A DNA stretch of 36,762 nucleotides from Vitreoscilla sp. (GCA_030150505.1 JASLFS010000019.1:1-36762), one strand, 5' to 3'; shown: positions 23,257 through 32,020, counted from the first letter of the stretch. Notes: generated by a model from the sequence alone, not told the origin. Program-made: numbers and translations.

Positions 23257-23958
23257 ATGAGTAAGTTTTTAAATACAAGCGCTGCTAACTATTACTTAGA
23301 AGAACTAATCAAAAATGCCCAAGAACGATTAATTTTAATCAGCCCTTATCTTCGTATTAATGACAAAATACGAGAGTTAATTGAAGATAAAAATCGCCTT
23401 AAAATTGATATTCGCATTATCTATGGCAAAAGTGAATTACAACCTGATGAAATTGCTTGGTTAAAAGATTTAGATTACGTTCGAATCAGTTTCTGTAAAA
23501 ACCTACATGCAAAATGCTATTTAAATGAAAACTCTTGCATCATTACCAGCCTAAATCTCTATGAGTTTTCTCAAGTCAATAATAATGAAATGGGTGTTTA
23601 TATTAATAAAGAAGATGATATAGAACTATATAAAGACACATTTGAAGAAGCTCAGCGACTGATTCGTGTCAGTGATGAAGTCCGCTTGACTGTTGAAAAA
23701 ATCGACACACAAATAACTACCCAAGAAACAAGTACTGACACACCAATTAACAGCAATAAATTATCAACCTCAAAATTAGCTGTTAAATTAAACATAAAAA
23801 CAAAAGAATTAAATGAATTACTCGTTGCTCAAGAATTCCTTGAGATAAAAGGAAAATACCATTACCTAACAGAAAAAGGTAAAAATGCTGGAGGACAATT
23901 CCTTAAAGGGCCTAATGGATTTTTCTTTATATGGCCAGAAGATTTAGATATTAAATAA
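23257..23958 (+). CDS. Phospholipase D-like protein with C-terminal winged-helix-like domain
   Basis: From the ATG at 23257 the product has 233 residues. Residues 1-140 resemble a single-HKD PLD fold: LILISPYLRIND near the N-terminus and a degenerate HKD motif with H84, K86, E91 (in place of Asp), S98 and N100, plus E111. A low-complexity linker (150-170, rich in T/S/N) leads to a C-terminal domain (170-233) that looks like a winged helix (KLAVKLNIKTKELNELLV, then KGKYHYLTEKGKNAGG and a WP end), reminiscent of phage antirepressor tails. Single-HKD proteins usually dimerise; several are nucleases. The substrate is unknown. ATG 23251 is an alternative start but is too close to AAGAG. It ends at a DUS-pair terminator. 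Confidence 0.7.
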   Translation: MSKFLNTSAANYYLEELIKNAQERLILISPYLRINDKIRELIEDKNRLKIDIRIIYGKSELQPDEIAWLKDLDYVRISFCKNLHAKCYLNENSCIITSLNLYEFSQVNNNEMGVYINKEDDIELYKDTFEEAQRLIRVSDEVRLTVEKIDTQITTQETSTDTPINSNKLSTSKLAVKLNIKTKELNELLVAQEFLEIKGKYHYLTEKGKNAGGQFLKGPNGFFFIWPEDLDIK

Positions 23959-23960
23959 AT

Positions 23961-24000
23961 AAAAAACAGGCTGCCTGAAACCTTTCAGGCAGCCTGTTTT
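23961..24000. terminator. Bidirectional terminator formed by an inverted pair of AG-simDUS
   Basis: An 18-bp stem (23963-23980 / 23983-24000) holds AGGCTGCCTGAA at 23968-23979 and its inverse at 23984-23995. A's precede and T's follow, so it can end both the PLD gene and convergent lplA. Confidence 0.9.
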
Positions 24001-24009
24001 AATTAATAT

Positions 24010-25026
24010 TTAACGCAATTGAGAACACAACCATGCTTGTAATTCTCGTATTTTTTCTTGCTCTTCTGGATATTCTTTTATCAAGCAATCCAATATATTG
24101 CTAAAAACATCTGGCTGATATGCCACATTAATCAATCTCTGAGCTAACACTTCTAGCGGCTCAGGATTTAAGCTATCATTAAAAATTTGTGCAGCCTCAA
24201 CCACGCCTTTAACAACATCCAAATGTATCTCTACTCCGCCCCATACAAAGCGCTCATCCATCACATGGCTAAAGCTTGGTGCTTGGCCAAAATTCCATTC
24301 CCAATCACTCTGCTTTGCAAAAGTTTCCACAAAATTAGGCAAATTTGGTAACTGTTCTGGAGAAATATATTCAGCCTCAACCTCTTCGCCAAAATAATGA
24401 CAAAAACTTTGAATAATGCTTTCACAAACATTCTCATGATTAGCTTCCGCATTCACATCCACCAAATTCGCAACTCGAGAACGAACAGATGTAATGCCTT
24501 TTGCCTTTAACTTTTTAGGATCAGGATTTAAATAGTTAGCTAAGCGACTCAAATCGGTATTGATTAACAAAGTTCCATGATGAAAGCCACGATCTTTTGT
24601 TTCCCGATATGCAGACCCTGAAATTTTACGAACGCCATCTTCAAGCTGCAACACCAAATCATTTCGGCCAGAAATTTCAGCATAAATGCCCAATTTAGCC
24701 AAACCATCTACAATAATTTTAGTCGAAACATCCTTATCATAATCAGGTTTTCCAGCCATAAAAGTAAAACACGTATTCCCTAAATCCTGAAAAACTGCTC
24801 CGCCACCAGTACTGCGCCGAGCCAGTTTCACATGGTCTTCTTCCATTTTTCGAGTATTGCACTCCTTCCATGGATTTTGAGCACGACCAATCACAACCGT
24901 ATCCGCATTACGCCATAAAAACATGACCTTTTGCGTCGGAGCCATTTGCCTAAAAATGGTTTCTTCCACTGCCAAATTAAACCAAGGATCATGAGATTCA
25001 GAAATTAACAAACGCAATGCCGACAT
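24010..25026 (-). CDS. lplA: Lipoate-protein ligase A
   Basis: LplA activates free lipoate with ATP and attaches it to E2 and GcvH subunits. The 338-residue cytosolic protein has the RRSTGGGAVFQDLGNTCFT motif (about 70-88), SGRNDLVL, and KISGSAYR with the lysine that contacts lipoyl-AMP. HHGTLLINTDLSRL follows, then a smaller C-terminal domain (about 250-338). AAAGGA is 6 bases before the ATG at 25026. It is downstream of rlmD by 56 bases on the minus strand and ends at the DUS-type terminator. Confidence 0.94.
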   Translation of the reverse strand: MSALRLLISESHDPWFNLAVEETIFRQMAPTQKVMFLWRNADTVVIGRAQNPWKECNTRKMEEDHVKLARRSTGGGAVFQDLGNTCFTFMAGKPDYDKDVSTKIIVDGLAKLGIYAEISGRNDLVLQLEDGVRKISGSAYRETKDRGFHHGTLLINTDLSRLANYLNPDPKKLKAKGITSVRSRVANLVDVNAEANHENVCESIIQSFCHYFGEEVEAEYISPEQLPNLPNFVETFAKQSDWEWNFGQAPSFSHVMDERFVWGGVEIHLDVVKGVVEAAQIFNDSLNPEPLEVLAQRLINVAYQPDVFSNILDCLIKEYPEEQEKIRELQAWLCSQLR

Positions 25027-25082
25027 TTTTTATCCTTTAACAACCCAACCGAATCATTTTAAATTAACACAATACATTCCAC

Positions 25083-26477
25083 TTAACGCTTTTCCAACAA
25101 CACAACATTTTCAGCATGATACGTTTGTGGGAACATATCCACCGCTTGCGTTTTCACAATGCGATATCCTGCATCAAGCAACTGCAAATCTCGTGCTTGC
25201 GTCGCGGGATTACAACTCACATACACAATTTTATTTGGTGCCATATCCAACAAAACTTGGATGACATCAGAGTGCATACCCGCTCTAGGAGGATCGGTAA
25301 TAACCACATCTGGCTGTCCATGTTGCTCAATAAAATCAGGCGTTAAAACAGCTTTCATATCACCAGCAAAAAACTTTGCATGGTTAATATTATTGTTTTT
25401 TGCATTAACTTTGGCATCTTCAATGGCATCAGCAACATATTCAATCCCAATAACTTCTTTTGCCAACTTAGCAACAAATAATGCAATGGTTCCAGTGCCA
25501 GTATACAAATCATATACTCGCTCCTGCCCTGTTAATCCTGCCATGTCTCGCACCAAACGATACAAAACCTCTGCTTGTTTACCATTGGTTTGATAAAAAG
25601 ATTTCGGACTAATCGCAAACTCTAAGTCTTCCATTTGCTCACGTAAATACTGCTCACCACACACATGAACAGCATGTAAATTACCGTAATAATCGTCAGC
25701 ATTCGGATTATCAACGTAAAAAGTAGCCACAACATCAGCAAATTGTTGGCTCATTGCAAGTAATAAATCTTCAATGGATTGTTTATCACGTTGGTTCTTA
25801 ATTTGACACACAATCGTCAGCATTACCTGTCCCAACAAATTCTGACGAATAACCAAACTGCGCAACAATCCTTTTTTCGTTTGATAATCCCAAAAACTCA
25901 ACTGTTGATTATCTGCATATTCAAATACCGCCACACGAATTTGATTCGATAATTCGCTTTGCAAATAACATGTTTCAATCGGCACAATATGTTTAAAAGA
26001 ATCCGCCAAATGAAAGCCCAAAACTTTTTCAGATTGGTTGCCTTTTTGATAACTTTGATTCGCAAAAGAAAACTCTAATTTATTGCGATAAAACCATGTT
26101 TCCTGAGAACCTAAAATAGGCAAAGCCTCTGGTAAATCAACTTTACCAATCCGCTTTAAATGATCATTCACTTGTTTATCTTTATAAGATAGCTGTGTTT
26201 CATAAGGCAAAACCTGCCACTGGCAACCACCACAAACGCCATAATGCTGACAACGAGGTTCAATCCGCTGCTTGCTATAATTAGAAATACCAATCACTTT
26301 CGCTTCAGCAAATCGCTTTTTTTGTTTGGTCAACTGCAAATCAACCACATCACCAGGTATCACATAAGGTACAAAAACAACTAAATTATCAACCTTTGCA
26401 ATCGCCTTACCTTCAGCGGCCATATCAGTGATAACAATATCTTTTAAAACTGGCAGTTTATTATGAGTTTTTGCCAC
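25083..26477 (-). CDS. rlmD: 23S rRNA (uracil(1939)-C(5))-methyltransferase RlmD
   Basis: RlmD makes m5U1939 in 23S rRNA. The 464-residue protein begins with a TRAM domain (about 10-66), then 4Fe-4S cysteines C76, C82, C85 and C170, a central domain, and the SAM-binding motif VYDLYTGTGTIALFVA. The catalytic cysteine lies in YVSCNPATQARDL, and ITDPPRAGMH is also present. The start codon is GTG at 26477, preceded by AGAGAC; a downstream ATG (codon 19) would remove the first TRAM strand. lplA follows after 56 bases and may be in the same transcript. Confidence 0.94.
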   Translation of the reverse strand: MAKTHNKLPVLKDIVITDMAAEGKAIAKVDNLVVFVPYVIPGDVVDLQLTKQKKRFAEAKVIGISNYSKQRIEPRCQHYGVCGGCQWQVLPYETQLSYKDKQVNDHLKRIGKVDLPEALPILGSQETWFYRNKLEFSFANQSYQKGNQSEKVLGFHLADSFKHIVPIETCYLQSELSNQIRVAVFEYADNQQLSFWDYQTKKGLLRSLVIRQNLLGQVMLTIVCQIKNQRDKQSIEDLLLAMSQQFADVVATFYVDNPNADDYYGNLHAVHVCGEQYLREQMEDLEFAISPKSFYQTNGKQAEVLYRLVRDMAGLTGQERVYDLYTGTGTIALFVAKLAKEVIGIEYVADAIEDAKVNAKNNNINHAKFFAGDMKAVLTPDFIEQHGQPDVVITDPPRAGMHSDVIQVLLDMAPNKIVYVSCNPATQARDLQLLDAGYRIVKTQAVDMFPQTYHAENVVLLEKR

Positions 26478-26571
26478 AATCAGTCTCTATAAAAATGGTG
26501 TGAATAAATATAAATAGAATTATATCGCAACGACAAAGCCAACGCCTTGTTAGAATTTTTAAATCAGCAAT

Positions 26572-26600
26572 AAAAAAAGCTGCCCATTTAGGCAGCTTTT
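26572..26600 (-). terminator. Terminator of the universal stress protein gene
   Basis: GCTGCC / GGCAGC (26579-26584 and 26591-26596) with flanking A/T pairs and, on the minus strand, seven T's after the stem. Confidence 0.8.
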
Positions 26601-26614
26601 ACACAATTTCTTAA

Positions 26615-27070
26615 TTAGTTATCAGCACGGTCACGAACCAACATAATTGGCATATCCGCTTGACGTAAAACGCCTTCTGCTACAGAACCCATTAATAAAT
26701 GCATCACACCAGAAAAACCATGGGTACCCATAACAATTAGATCACAATTAAACTCTTTGGCTTTACCTGCTAATAAATTAGCAACTTTTTCGCCAACGCT
26801 TTCTAATATATGCTCTTCAGCTTGAATACCATCAAACTTAGCCAATGTTTCATGTGCTTGCGCTAACACTCGACTACCAGCTTCTTTACTTGCTTGATGA
26901 ATTTCCGTTGATTGGAAATAGCCTGTACCACCCCAGCTAAATTGGGTCATGTCAACAACGTGAACAAGGCAAAGCACTGCTTTTGTGTTTTGAGCAAGAT
27001 TACAAGCCTCTTCTAACGCTCTTAATGAAGCACGACTTTCATCAACTGGAACAAAAATTTTACTGTACAT
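26615..27070 (-). CDS. Universal stress protein (UspA family)
   Basis: A 151-residue single-domain UspA-like protein. It starts YSKIFVPVDESRASLRALEEA, and the ATP-binding signature G-x2-G-x9-GS is present in GTHGFSGVMHLLMGSVAEGV (about 115-134). It is therefore an ATP-binding member that normally dimerises and responds to growth arrest or oxygen limitation; no inducer is visible here. A GGAGG site lies about 10 bases before the ATG at 27070. It is a single-gene unit divergent from the thioesterase gene. Confidence 0.93.
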   Translation of the reverse strand: MYSKIFVPVDESRASLRALEEACNLAQNTKAVLCLVHVVDMTQFSWGGTGYFQSTEIHQASKEAGSRVLAQAHETLAKFDGIQAEEHILESVGEKVANLLAGKAKEFNCDLIVMGTHGFSGVMHLLMGSVAEGVLRQADMPIMLVRDRADN

Positions 27071-27264
27071 AGCTTTCTTTCCTCCGTGGCATTTTATCTG
27101 TAGATATAACCTATAACATATACCATGTTAGTATAACGATTATGATAAATTAGTGTACCACAATTTAATACACGACAATCTTGCGCAAAGACAACATTAC
27201 ACAGCGAATTATCGAATTTAATGCATACGAAAATATAAGTATATAAATATAAAGGATTTAATAA

Positions 27265-27699
27265 ATGGATAAAATTAAAATAAATATACCAAATAAATTT
27301 CACTTTCAAACCAATATCACCGTACAAATTGGCGATATTAACTACGGCAACCACCTTGGTAATGATTCCGTCTTAAAACTTTGTCATGAGGCAAGATTGC
27401 AGTTTCTAAAACACTTCCAATATTCCGAAATGAATGTGGCAAATTGTGGTTTAATTATGGCTGATGCTGCCATACAATTCATCAATCAAGCATTTTATGC
27501 TGATGAATTACAGTTCAATGTGGCAGTAAGTAATATTCGTGGCTCTGGATTTGCATTAATTACTCAAATCACATGCCCACATAAGCAAATTGAAATTGCT
27601 CGCGTAAAGAATGGTATGGTCTTTTTTGACTACGACACTCAAAAAATTGCCAAAACCCCTTCGGAATTTGTTAATTTATTTAGCACGGAAGAAAACTAA
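27265..27699 (+). CDS. Hotdog-fold acyl-CoA thioesterase family protein
   Basis: The 144-residue protein has the 4HBT/YbgC-like hotdog pattern: the DINYGNHLGND segment (about 25-35) contains the conserved Asp/His-Leu-N active-site loop, followed by a long helix LKLCHEARLQFLKHF. The later strands are LQFNVAVSNIRGSGFALITQITC and KNGMVFFDYD. Substrates are probably acyl-CoA thioesters but cannot be specified. AAGGA is 8 bases before the ATG. xerC begins 5 bases after the stop, so the two are probably co-transcribed. Confidence 0.85.
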   Translation: MDKIKINIPNKFHFQTNITVQIGDINYGNHLGNDSVLKLCHEARLQFLKHFQYSEMNVANCGLIMADAAIQFINQAFYADELQFNVAVSNIRGSGFALITQITCPHKQIEIARVKNGMVFFDYDTQKIAKTPSEFVNLFSTEEN

Positions 27700-27704
27700 C
27701 CTTC

Positions 27705-28625
27705 ATGCTTGACCTAGATACCTTTTTTGAATCTCTGCCCTTGTATCTCAAAACACTGAGCCAAGGCAATCATTCACGCCATACAATTGCAGCATATGAG
27801 CGTGATATTTTGCAATTACAAAGATTCCTACAAGATAAACCCAAAAGCCTAACCGATACGATGTCACGAAGGCATATCGTTTGGGCTTTTAAAAAATTAT
27901 CACAAAATAACTTGCACCCACATTCTTTAGCTAGAAAACTCAGTGCTTGGCGTAGTTACAATCAATTTTTACAACAAAAAAATCCAAATCAAGAAGATTA
28001 TACTTTTGGTTTAAAACCACCTCGAGCACCAGCTCGACTACCCAAAGCCGTCCCACAAGAGAAGCTTAATCAGGTTTTTGATGCTCAAAATAGCGAAGAT
28101 ACTGATTTTCACAGCAAGCGAGATCAAGCCTTATTTGAAATTATTTATGGCTGCGGCCTACGCTTAAGTGAAGCACATGGTTTAGATTTAAATGACATAT
28201 CATTGAGCGAAGGCTGGCTTCGTGTATTCGGCAAAGGGCAAAAAGAACGGTTTGTGCCATTAGGGAGCAAGGCAATAGCTGCATTAGAAGAATATTTGCC
28301 GTTAAGAAATAATATCATTCACGAACCTGCTTTATTTTTAAGTCAACAACATAAACGCTTAAGCCAAAGACAAATTCAAATTCGGCTAAAACAATGGGCC
28401 AGTAAAAATCACAGTGACCGCCATCTAAGCCCTCATATGTTACGTCATAGTTTTGCTAGCCATATTTTACAAAGCTCACAAGATATTAGAGCTGTTCAAG
28501 AGCTACTTGGGCATAGCCAATTGTCCACAACACAAATCTATACTCAATTGGATTTTGAACATCTTGCTCAGGTTTATGACCAAACTCATCCACGAGCAAA
28601 AAAGCGCATCAAAGAAAAAGAATAA
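27705..28625 (+). CDS. xerC: Tyrosine recombinase XerC
   Basis: XerC with XerD resolves chromosome dimers at dif. The 306-residue protein has an N-terminal core-binding SAM-like domain (about 10-100) and a catalytic domain with R153 (GCGLRLSE), K177 (GKGQKER), H244 and R247 (HMLRHSFASH), H270 (LLGHSQLSTTQ) and Y279 (IYT). The C-terminus LDFEHLAQVYDQTHPRA is characteristic of XerC rather than XerD. Its place behind a thioesterase gene and the complete catalytic set argue for the housekeeping enzyme, not a phage integrase; no attachment repeats were seen. Confidence 0.92.
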   Translation: MLDLDTFFESLPLYLKTLSQGNHSRHTIAAYERDILQLQRFLQDKPKSLTDTMSRRHIVWAFKKLSQNNLHPHSLARKLSAWRSYNQFLQQKNPNQEDYTFGLKPPRAPARLPKAVPQEKLNQVFDAQNSEDTDFHSKRDQALFEIIYGCGLRLSEAHGLDLNDISLSEGWLRVFGKGQKERFVPLGSKAIAALEEYLPLRNNIIHEPALFLSQQHKRLSQRQIQIRLKQWASKNHSDRHLSPHMLRHSFASHILQSSQDIRAVQELLGHSQLSTTQIYTQLDFEHLAQVYDQTHPRAKKRIKEKE

Positions 28626-28642
28626 ACAATCAAAACCACAAA

Positions 28643-28676
28643 AAAAGCACCATACTCAATAGTCATGGTGCTTTTA
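28643..28676. terminator. Bidirectional terminator between xerC and alaS
   Basis: AAAAGCACCAT / ATGGTGCTTTT (28643-28653 and 28665-28675) with an 11-base loop; A/T tracts in the stem fit both strands. Confidence 0.8.
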
Positions 28677-28693
28677 ATTATCAATACAATAGA

Positions 28694-31321
28694 TTAGCTG
28701 ATTTTTTCATTAACCCATTGTTCAATTGATGCCAATGCGGCTGGTAATGCAGTCAAATCGGTACCACCTGCTTGAGCCAAATCAGGGCGGCCACCACCTT
28801 TACCACCAACTTGCTCGGCAGTAAATTTAACCAAATCACCAGCTTTAACTTGCTTAGACAATGCTTTAGAAACACCAGCACACAATGCAATCTTGTCATC
28901 ATTGACTGCTGCTAACAACACAACCAATTGTTCGGATTGTCCTGTTAAATCAGTTACCACATCACGCAAAGCAGTGGCATCGACGCCATCCATTTGCGAA
29001 ACAACCAATTTAGCAGCACCTAAATCAACAGCATTTGCTAATAATGCCTTACCAGCATGCTGAGCCAACTCAGCTTTTGCAGCACTTAATGATTTTTCCA
29101 ATTGCTTAGCATGCACTTGAGCAGCCTGTATTTTGGCAATGATATCTTGTGGCGTTTGTGCTTTTACTTCCGTCACAGTTGCTTTAATCAACGCTTCTTG
29201 CTCTTGTGCCCATCTTAAAGCACCTAAGCCTGTAACTGCTTCAATACGTCTTACGCCTGCAGCAATACCAGCTTCAGAAACAATTTTAAAGAAACCAATA
29301 TCGCCAGTGCGATTAACGTGGGTACCACCACAAAGTTCAATTGATAAATTACCCATGTTTAATACACGGACTTCATCACCATATTTTTCGCCAAACAAGG
29401 CCATAGCACCTGCTTGCATCGCCTCATCATATGACATCACCTCTGCTTTGACTTCCACATTGGCTAAAATACCTTGGTTAACCATGCGCTCAACTTGAGA
29501 TAATTCAGCATCTGTCATGCCTTTAGGATGAGAGAAGTCAAAACGAGTACGTTCAGCTGTAACCAAAGAGCCTTTTTGCTCAACATGATCACCAAGAACA
29601 CGTCTTAAGGCAGCATGCATCAAATGCGTTGCACTGTGGTTACGCATATTTGCTTCACGCATAACACCTTCAACTTGTGCACTGATAAAGTCGCCTACTT
29701 TCAAGCTGCCTTTCGTCACTACACCAAACTGACCAGTTACTGTCGCTTTAATCTTCTGAGTGTCTTGTACTTCAAAAGTGCTTTCCATGGTACGAATAGT
29801 ACCAACATCACCCACTTGACCACCACTTTCAGCATAAAATGGGGTGACATCAATCACAACAGCACCTTGTTGGTTTTCTTCTAAAACATCAACAGGTTCA
29901 TCATCGTGATACAAAGCAATCACTTTGGCTTCAACAAAACGCTGTACATAGCCAACAAATGAAGTGTCCATTCCACTATAAGCCAATTGAGTATTGGCTT
30001 TAAATTTCTGAGCAGCTCGTGCACGTGTACGTTGGGCTTCCATCTCACGATTAAAGCCTTCTTCATCCATCTCAATATCACGTTCACGGCAAATATCTGC
30101 TGTTAAATCATATGGGAAACCATAAGTATCATATAATTTAAAAATAACTTCGCCTGATAATTTTTTATCATTATCTTTCAAAGCATCTTCAAGCAAAGCC
30201 ATTCCTGTTTCAAGTGTCTGAGCAAAACGACTTTCTTCTTGTTCTAGCGCTTCCATAATAGCTGTTTTACGCTCTAACAATTCAGGATAAGCATGCCCCA
30301 TCTCATTCACTAAATCAGGCACAAGTTTATAGAAAAACGCTTTGTGTTGACCTAACTTATAACCATGACGAACAGCACGACGAATAATGCGTCGTAACAC
30401 ATAACCACGACCTTCATTACTTGGCAATACACCATCAGCAATCAAGAATGAACATGCACGAATATGGTCAGCAATTACTTTTAAACTTGGTGTTTCTTGA
30501 TTGTAAGCAACGCCAGTTTCTCGAGCAGCAGATTTTAATAAGTTTTGAAATAAATCAATTTCATAATTACTATTCACATGCTGCATAACAGCAGAGATAC
30601 GCTCCAAACCCATGCCGGTATCAACAGAAGGTTTAGGCAATGGATTCATCACGCCCGCTTCATCACGATTAAACTGCATAAAGACACAGTTCCAAATCTC
30701 AATAAAGCGATCACCGTCTTCTTCAGGGCTTCCTGGAGGGCCACCCCAAATATGATCACCATGATCAAAGAAAACCTCAGAACAAGGTCCACAAGGTCCT
30801 GTATCGCCCATTGTCCAGAAGTTATCAGATGCGTAACGAGCACCTTTATTATCACCAATACGAATAATCTTATCCGCAGACAATCCAATTTCTTTATGCC
30901 AAATGTCATATGCTTCGTCATCTTCAGCATAAACCGTTGCCATTAATTTTTCTTTTGGTAAATTCAACCAATCTGGACTGGTCAAAAACTCCCAAGCGAA
31001 ATGCAAAGCTTCACGCTTAAAGTAATCACCGAAACTAAAATTACCCAACATTTCAAAGAATGTATGGTGGCGAGCGGTGTAACCAACGTTTTCTAAATCA
31101 TTGTGCTTACCGCCAGCACGTACGCATTTTTGGCTAGTTGTTGCACGCACATATGGGCGTGTATCAAAGCCTAAAAAGACATCTTTAAATTGATTCATAC
31201 CGGCATTAGTAAATAATAATGTCGGATCATTATGCGGCACCAATGAGCTAGAAGCCACAATTTGATGCTGCTTACTTTCGAAGAATTTTAAAAACTTCTG
31301 GCGAATTTCAGCTGTTTTCAT
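28694..31321 (-). CDS. alaS: Alanine-tRNA ligase
   Basis: AlaRS charges tRNA-Ala. The 875-residue protein (E. coli 876) starts MKTAEIRQKFLKFF and has the class II catalytic core SSSLVPHNDPTLLFTNAGMNQFK and TRPYVRATTSQKCVRAGGKHNDLENVG. The editing domain has HSATHLMHAAL and CGGTHVNRTG (zinc ligands), and the C-Ala (DHHA1) end has GGKGGGRPDLAQAGGTD. I use the ATG at 31321, which aligns with E. coli AlaS; the TTG at 31351 is rejected. No strong Shine-Dalgarno is present. The leader holds a 13-base palindrome at 31362-31374. Confidence 0.97.
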   Translation of the reverse strand: MKTAEIRQKFLKFFESKQHQIVASSSLVPHNDPTLLFTNAGMNQFKDVFLGFDTRPYVRATTSQKCVRAGGKHNDLENVGYTARHHTFFEMLGNFSFGDYFKREALHFAWEFLTSPDWLNLPKEKLMATVYAEDDEAYDIWHKEIGLSADKIIRIGDNKGARYASDNFWTMGDTGPCGPCSEVFFDHGDHIWGGPPGSPEEDGDRFIEIWNCVFMQFNRDEAGVMNPLPKPSVDTGMGLERISAVMQHVNSNYEIDLFQNLLKSAARETGVAYNQETPSLKVIADHIRACSFLIADGVLPSNEGRGYVLRRIIRRAVRHGYKLGQHKAFFYKLVPDLVNEMGHAYPELLERKTAIMEALEQEESRFAQTLETGMALLEDALKDNDKKLSGEVIFKLYDTYGFPYDLTADICRERDIEMDEEGFNREMEAQRTRARAAQKFKANTQLAYSGMDTSFVGYVQRFVEAKVIALYHDDEPVDVLEENQQGAVVIDVTPFYAESGGQVGDVGTIRTMESTFEVQDTQKIKATVTGQFGVVTKGSLKVGDFISAQVEGVMREANMRNHSATHLMHAALRRVLGDHVEQKGSLVTAERTRFDFSHPKGMTDAELSQVERMVNQGILANVEVKAEVMSYDEAMQAGAMALFGEKYGDEVRVLNMGNLSIELCGGTHVNRTGDIGFFKIVSEAGIAAGVRRIEAVTGLGALRWAQEQEALIKATVTEVKAQTPQDIIAKIQAAQVHAKQLEKSLSAAKAELAQHAGKALLANAVDLGAAKLVVSQMDGVDATALRDVVTDLTGQSEQLVVLLAAVNDDKIALCAGVSKALSKQVKAGDLVKFTAEQVGGKGGGRPDLAQAGGTDLTALPAALASIEQWVNEKIS

Positions 31322-31361
31322 GGTAATTATTATCTTTACAAATTCAGTCAATAATTAAATC

Positions 31362-31374
31362 AGCCTACTAGGCT
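31362..31374. repeat. Palindrome AGCCTA-C-TAGGCT in the alaS leader
   Basis: A perfect 6-bp inverted repeat with a single central base is 41 bases upstream of the alaS ATG. E. coli AlaRS represses its own gene by binding a palindrome at the promoter, so this could be an operator. There is no direct evidence. Confidence 0.35.
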
Positions 31375-31414
31375 CATTTAATTTAAAAATTTTCAATATT
31401 TATTCATTTTAACC

Positions 31415-31437
31415 GATATCATAACAAAAATGATATC
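31415..31437. repeat. Inverted repeat GATATCAT / ATGATATC upstream of alaS
   Basis: 8-bp perfect arms with a 7-base loop lie between alaS and the WG-repeat gene. No T tract follows on the minus strand, so it is not an obvious terminator. Confidence 0.5.
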
Positions 31438-31474
31438 TTTGCCATCAAAAATCCATATAATCTATCGGCATGAT

Positions 31475-32020
31475 TTATTTGTCAGGATGATAAGGATTGT
31501 TTATCCGTCTTTTCAATACGATTCCTTGTTTATTAATAACCTGCCAAGAACCTCCAACCCAATAGCTATGCCCTCTCCCATCCTTTTTCTCTTGGCACCC
31601 GGTACCCACAAAAGCTTGACCCTTTTCAAAAGGAAAAGCACAATCATATTCAGCTGAAATTCTAATTAATCCAGTCCTTGCTGATGCATATCCTATTTTA
31701 TTATCCTGACGAATTCTATACAGCCCGTCTGCTTCATAATCAGGGCCATTATCAAACCAATAAACCTGATAAGGTTCATTCATTTGCTTATCCCAAACTT
31801 TCCAACCTTTGCGAGTTGATACAAAACAATATTGAAATGCGTGACCATCTTGAAAACATTCATCAACCATTTCAGGATGATCTGTTGTTAATTTCATTTC
31901 AGCTAAAACACTTAATTTAACATCATCACTATGCTTCACGATGATTTTTGGATCTGTTGTACAAAACATTCCCATGCTTAATAAACAAGCCACAATGCCA
32001 TTAAAATCAAAAGTTCCCAT
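31475..32020 (-). CDS. WG-repeat-like hypothetical protein
   Basis: A 181-residue protein. The C-terminal half contains GLYRIRQDNKIGYASARTGLI...YDCAFPFEKGQAFVGTGC, which follows the WG-repeat pattern (K.GY....G......YD.A.PF..G.A.V), and a second partial copy (YWVGGSWQVINKQGIVLKRR) near the end. The N-terminus is moderately hydrophobic (GIVACLLSMGMFC, 8-20) but lacks basic residues, so export is doubtful. Five cysteines are present. The ATG has AGAG 8-9 bases upstream. Function unknown; it lies upstream of alaS on the same strand, 153 bases apart, and may be an accessory gene. Confidence 0.68.
   Translation of the reverse strand: MGTFDFNGIVACLLSMGMFCTTDPKIIVKHSDDVKLSVLAEMKLTTDHPEMVDECFQDGHAFQYCFVSTRKGWKVWDKQMNEPYQVYWFDNGPDYEADGLYRIRQDNKIGYASARTGLIRISAEYDCAFPFEKGQAFVGTGCQEKKDGRGHSYWVGGSWQVINKQGIVLKRRINNPYHPDK

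Noticed and set aside
27094..27354. 86-residue minus-strand ORF between the usp and thioesterase genes
   Set aside because: Isoleucine/tyrosine-rich AT-driven reading frame overlapping the start of the thioesterase gene; no ribosome site.
27705..28625. Tyrosine recombinase as evidence of an integrated element
   Set aside because: Sequence and C-terminus are those of housekeeping XerC; no attachment repeats, phage genes or tRNA insertion nearby.
29133..29498. 121-residue plus-strand ORF opposite alaS
   Set aside because: Antisense shadow of the strongly conserved alaS frame; no start signals.
31322..31351. TTG start for alaS giving ten extra residues
   Set aside because: The extra residues do not align with AlaRS N-termini; MKTAEIRQK at 31321 does.
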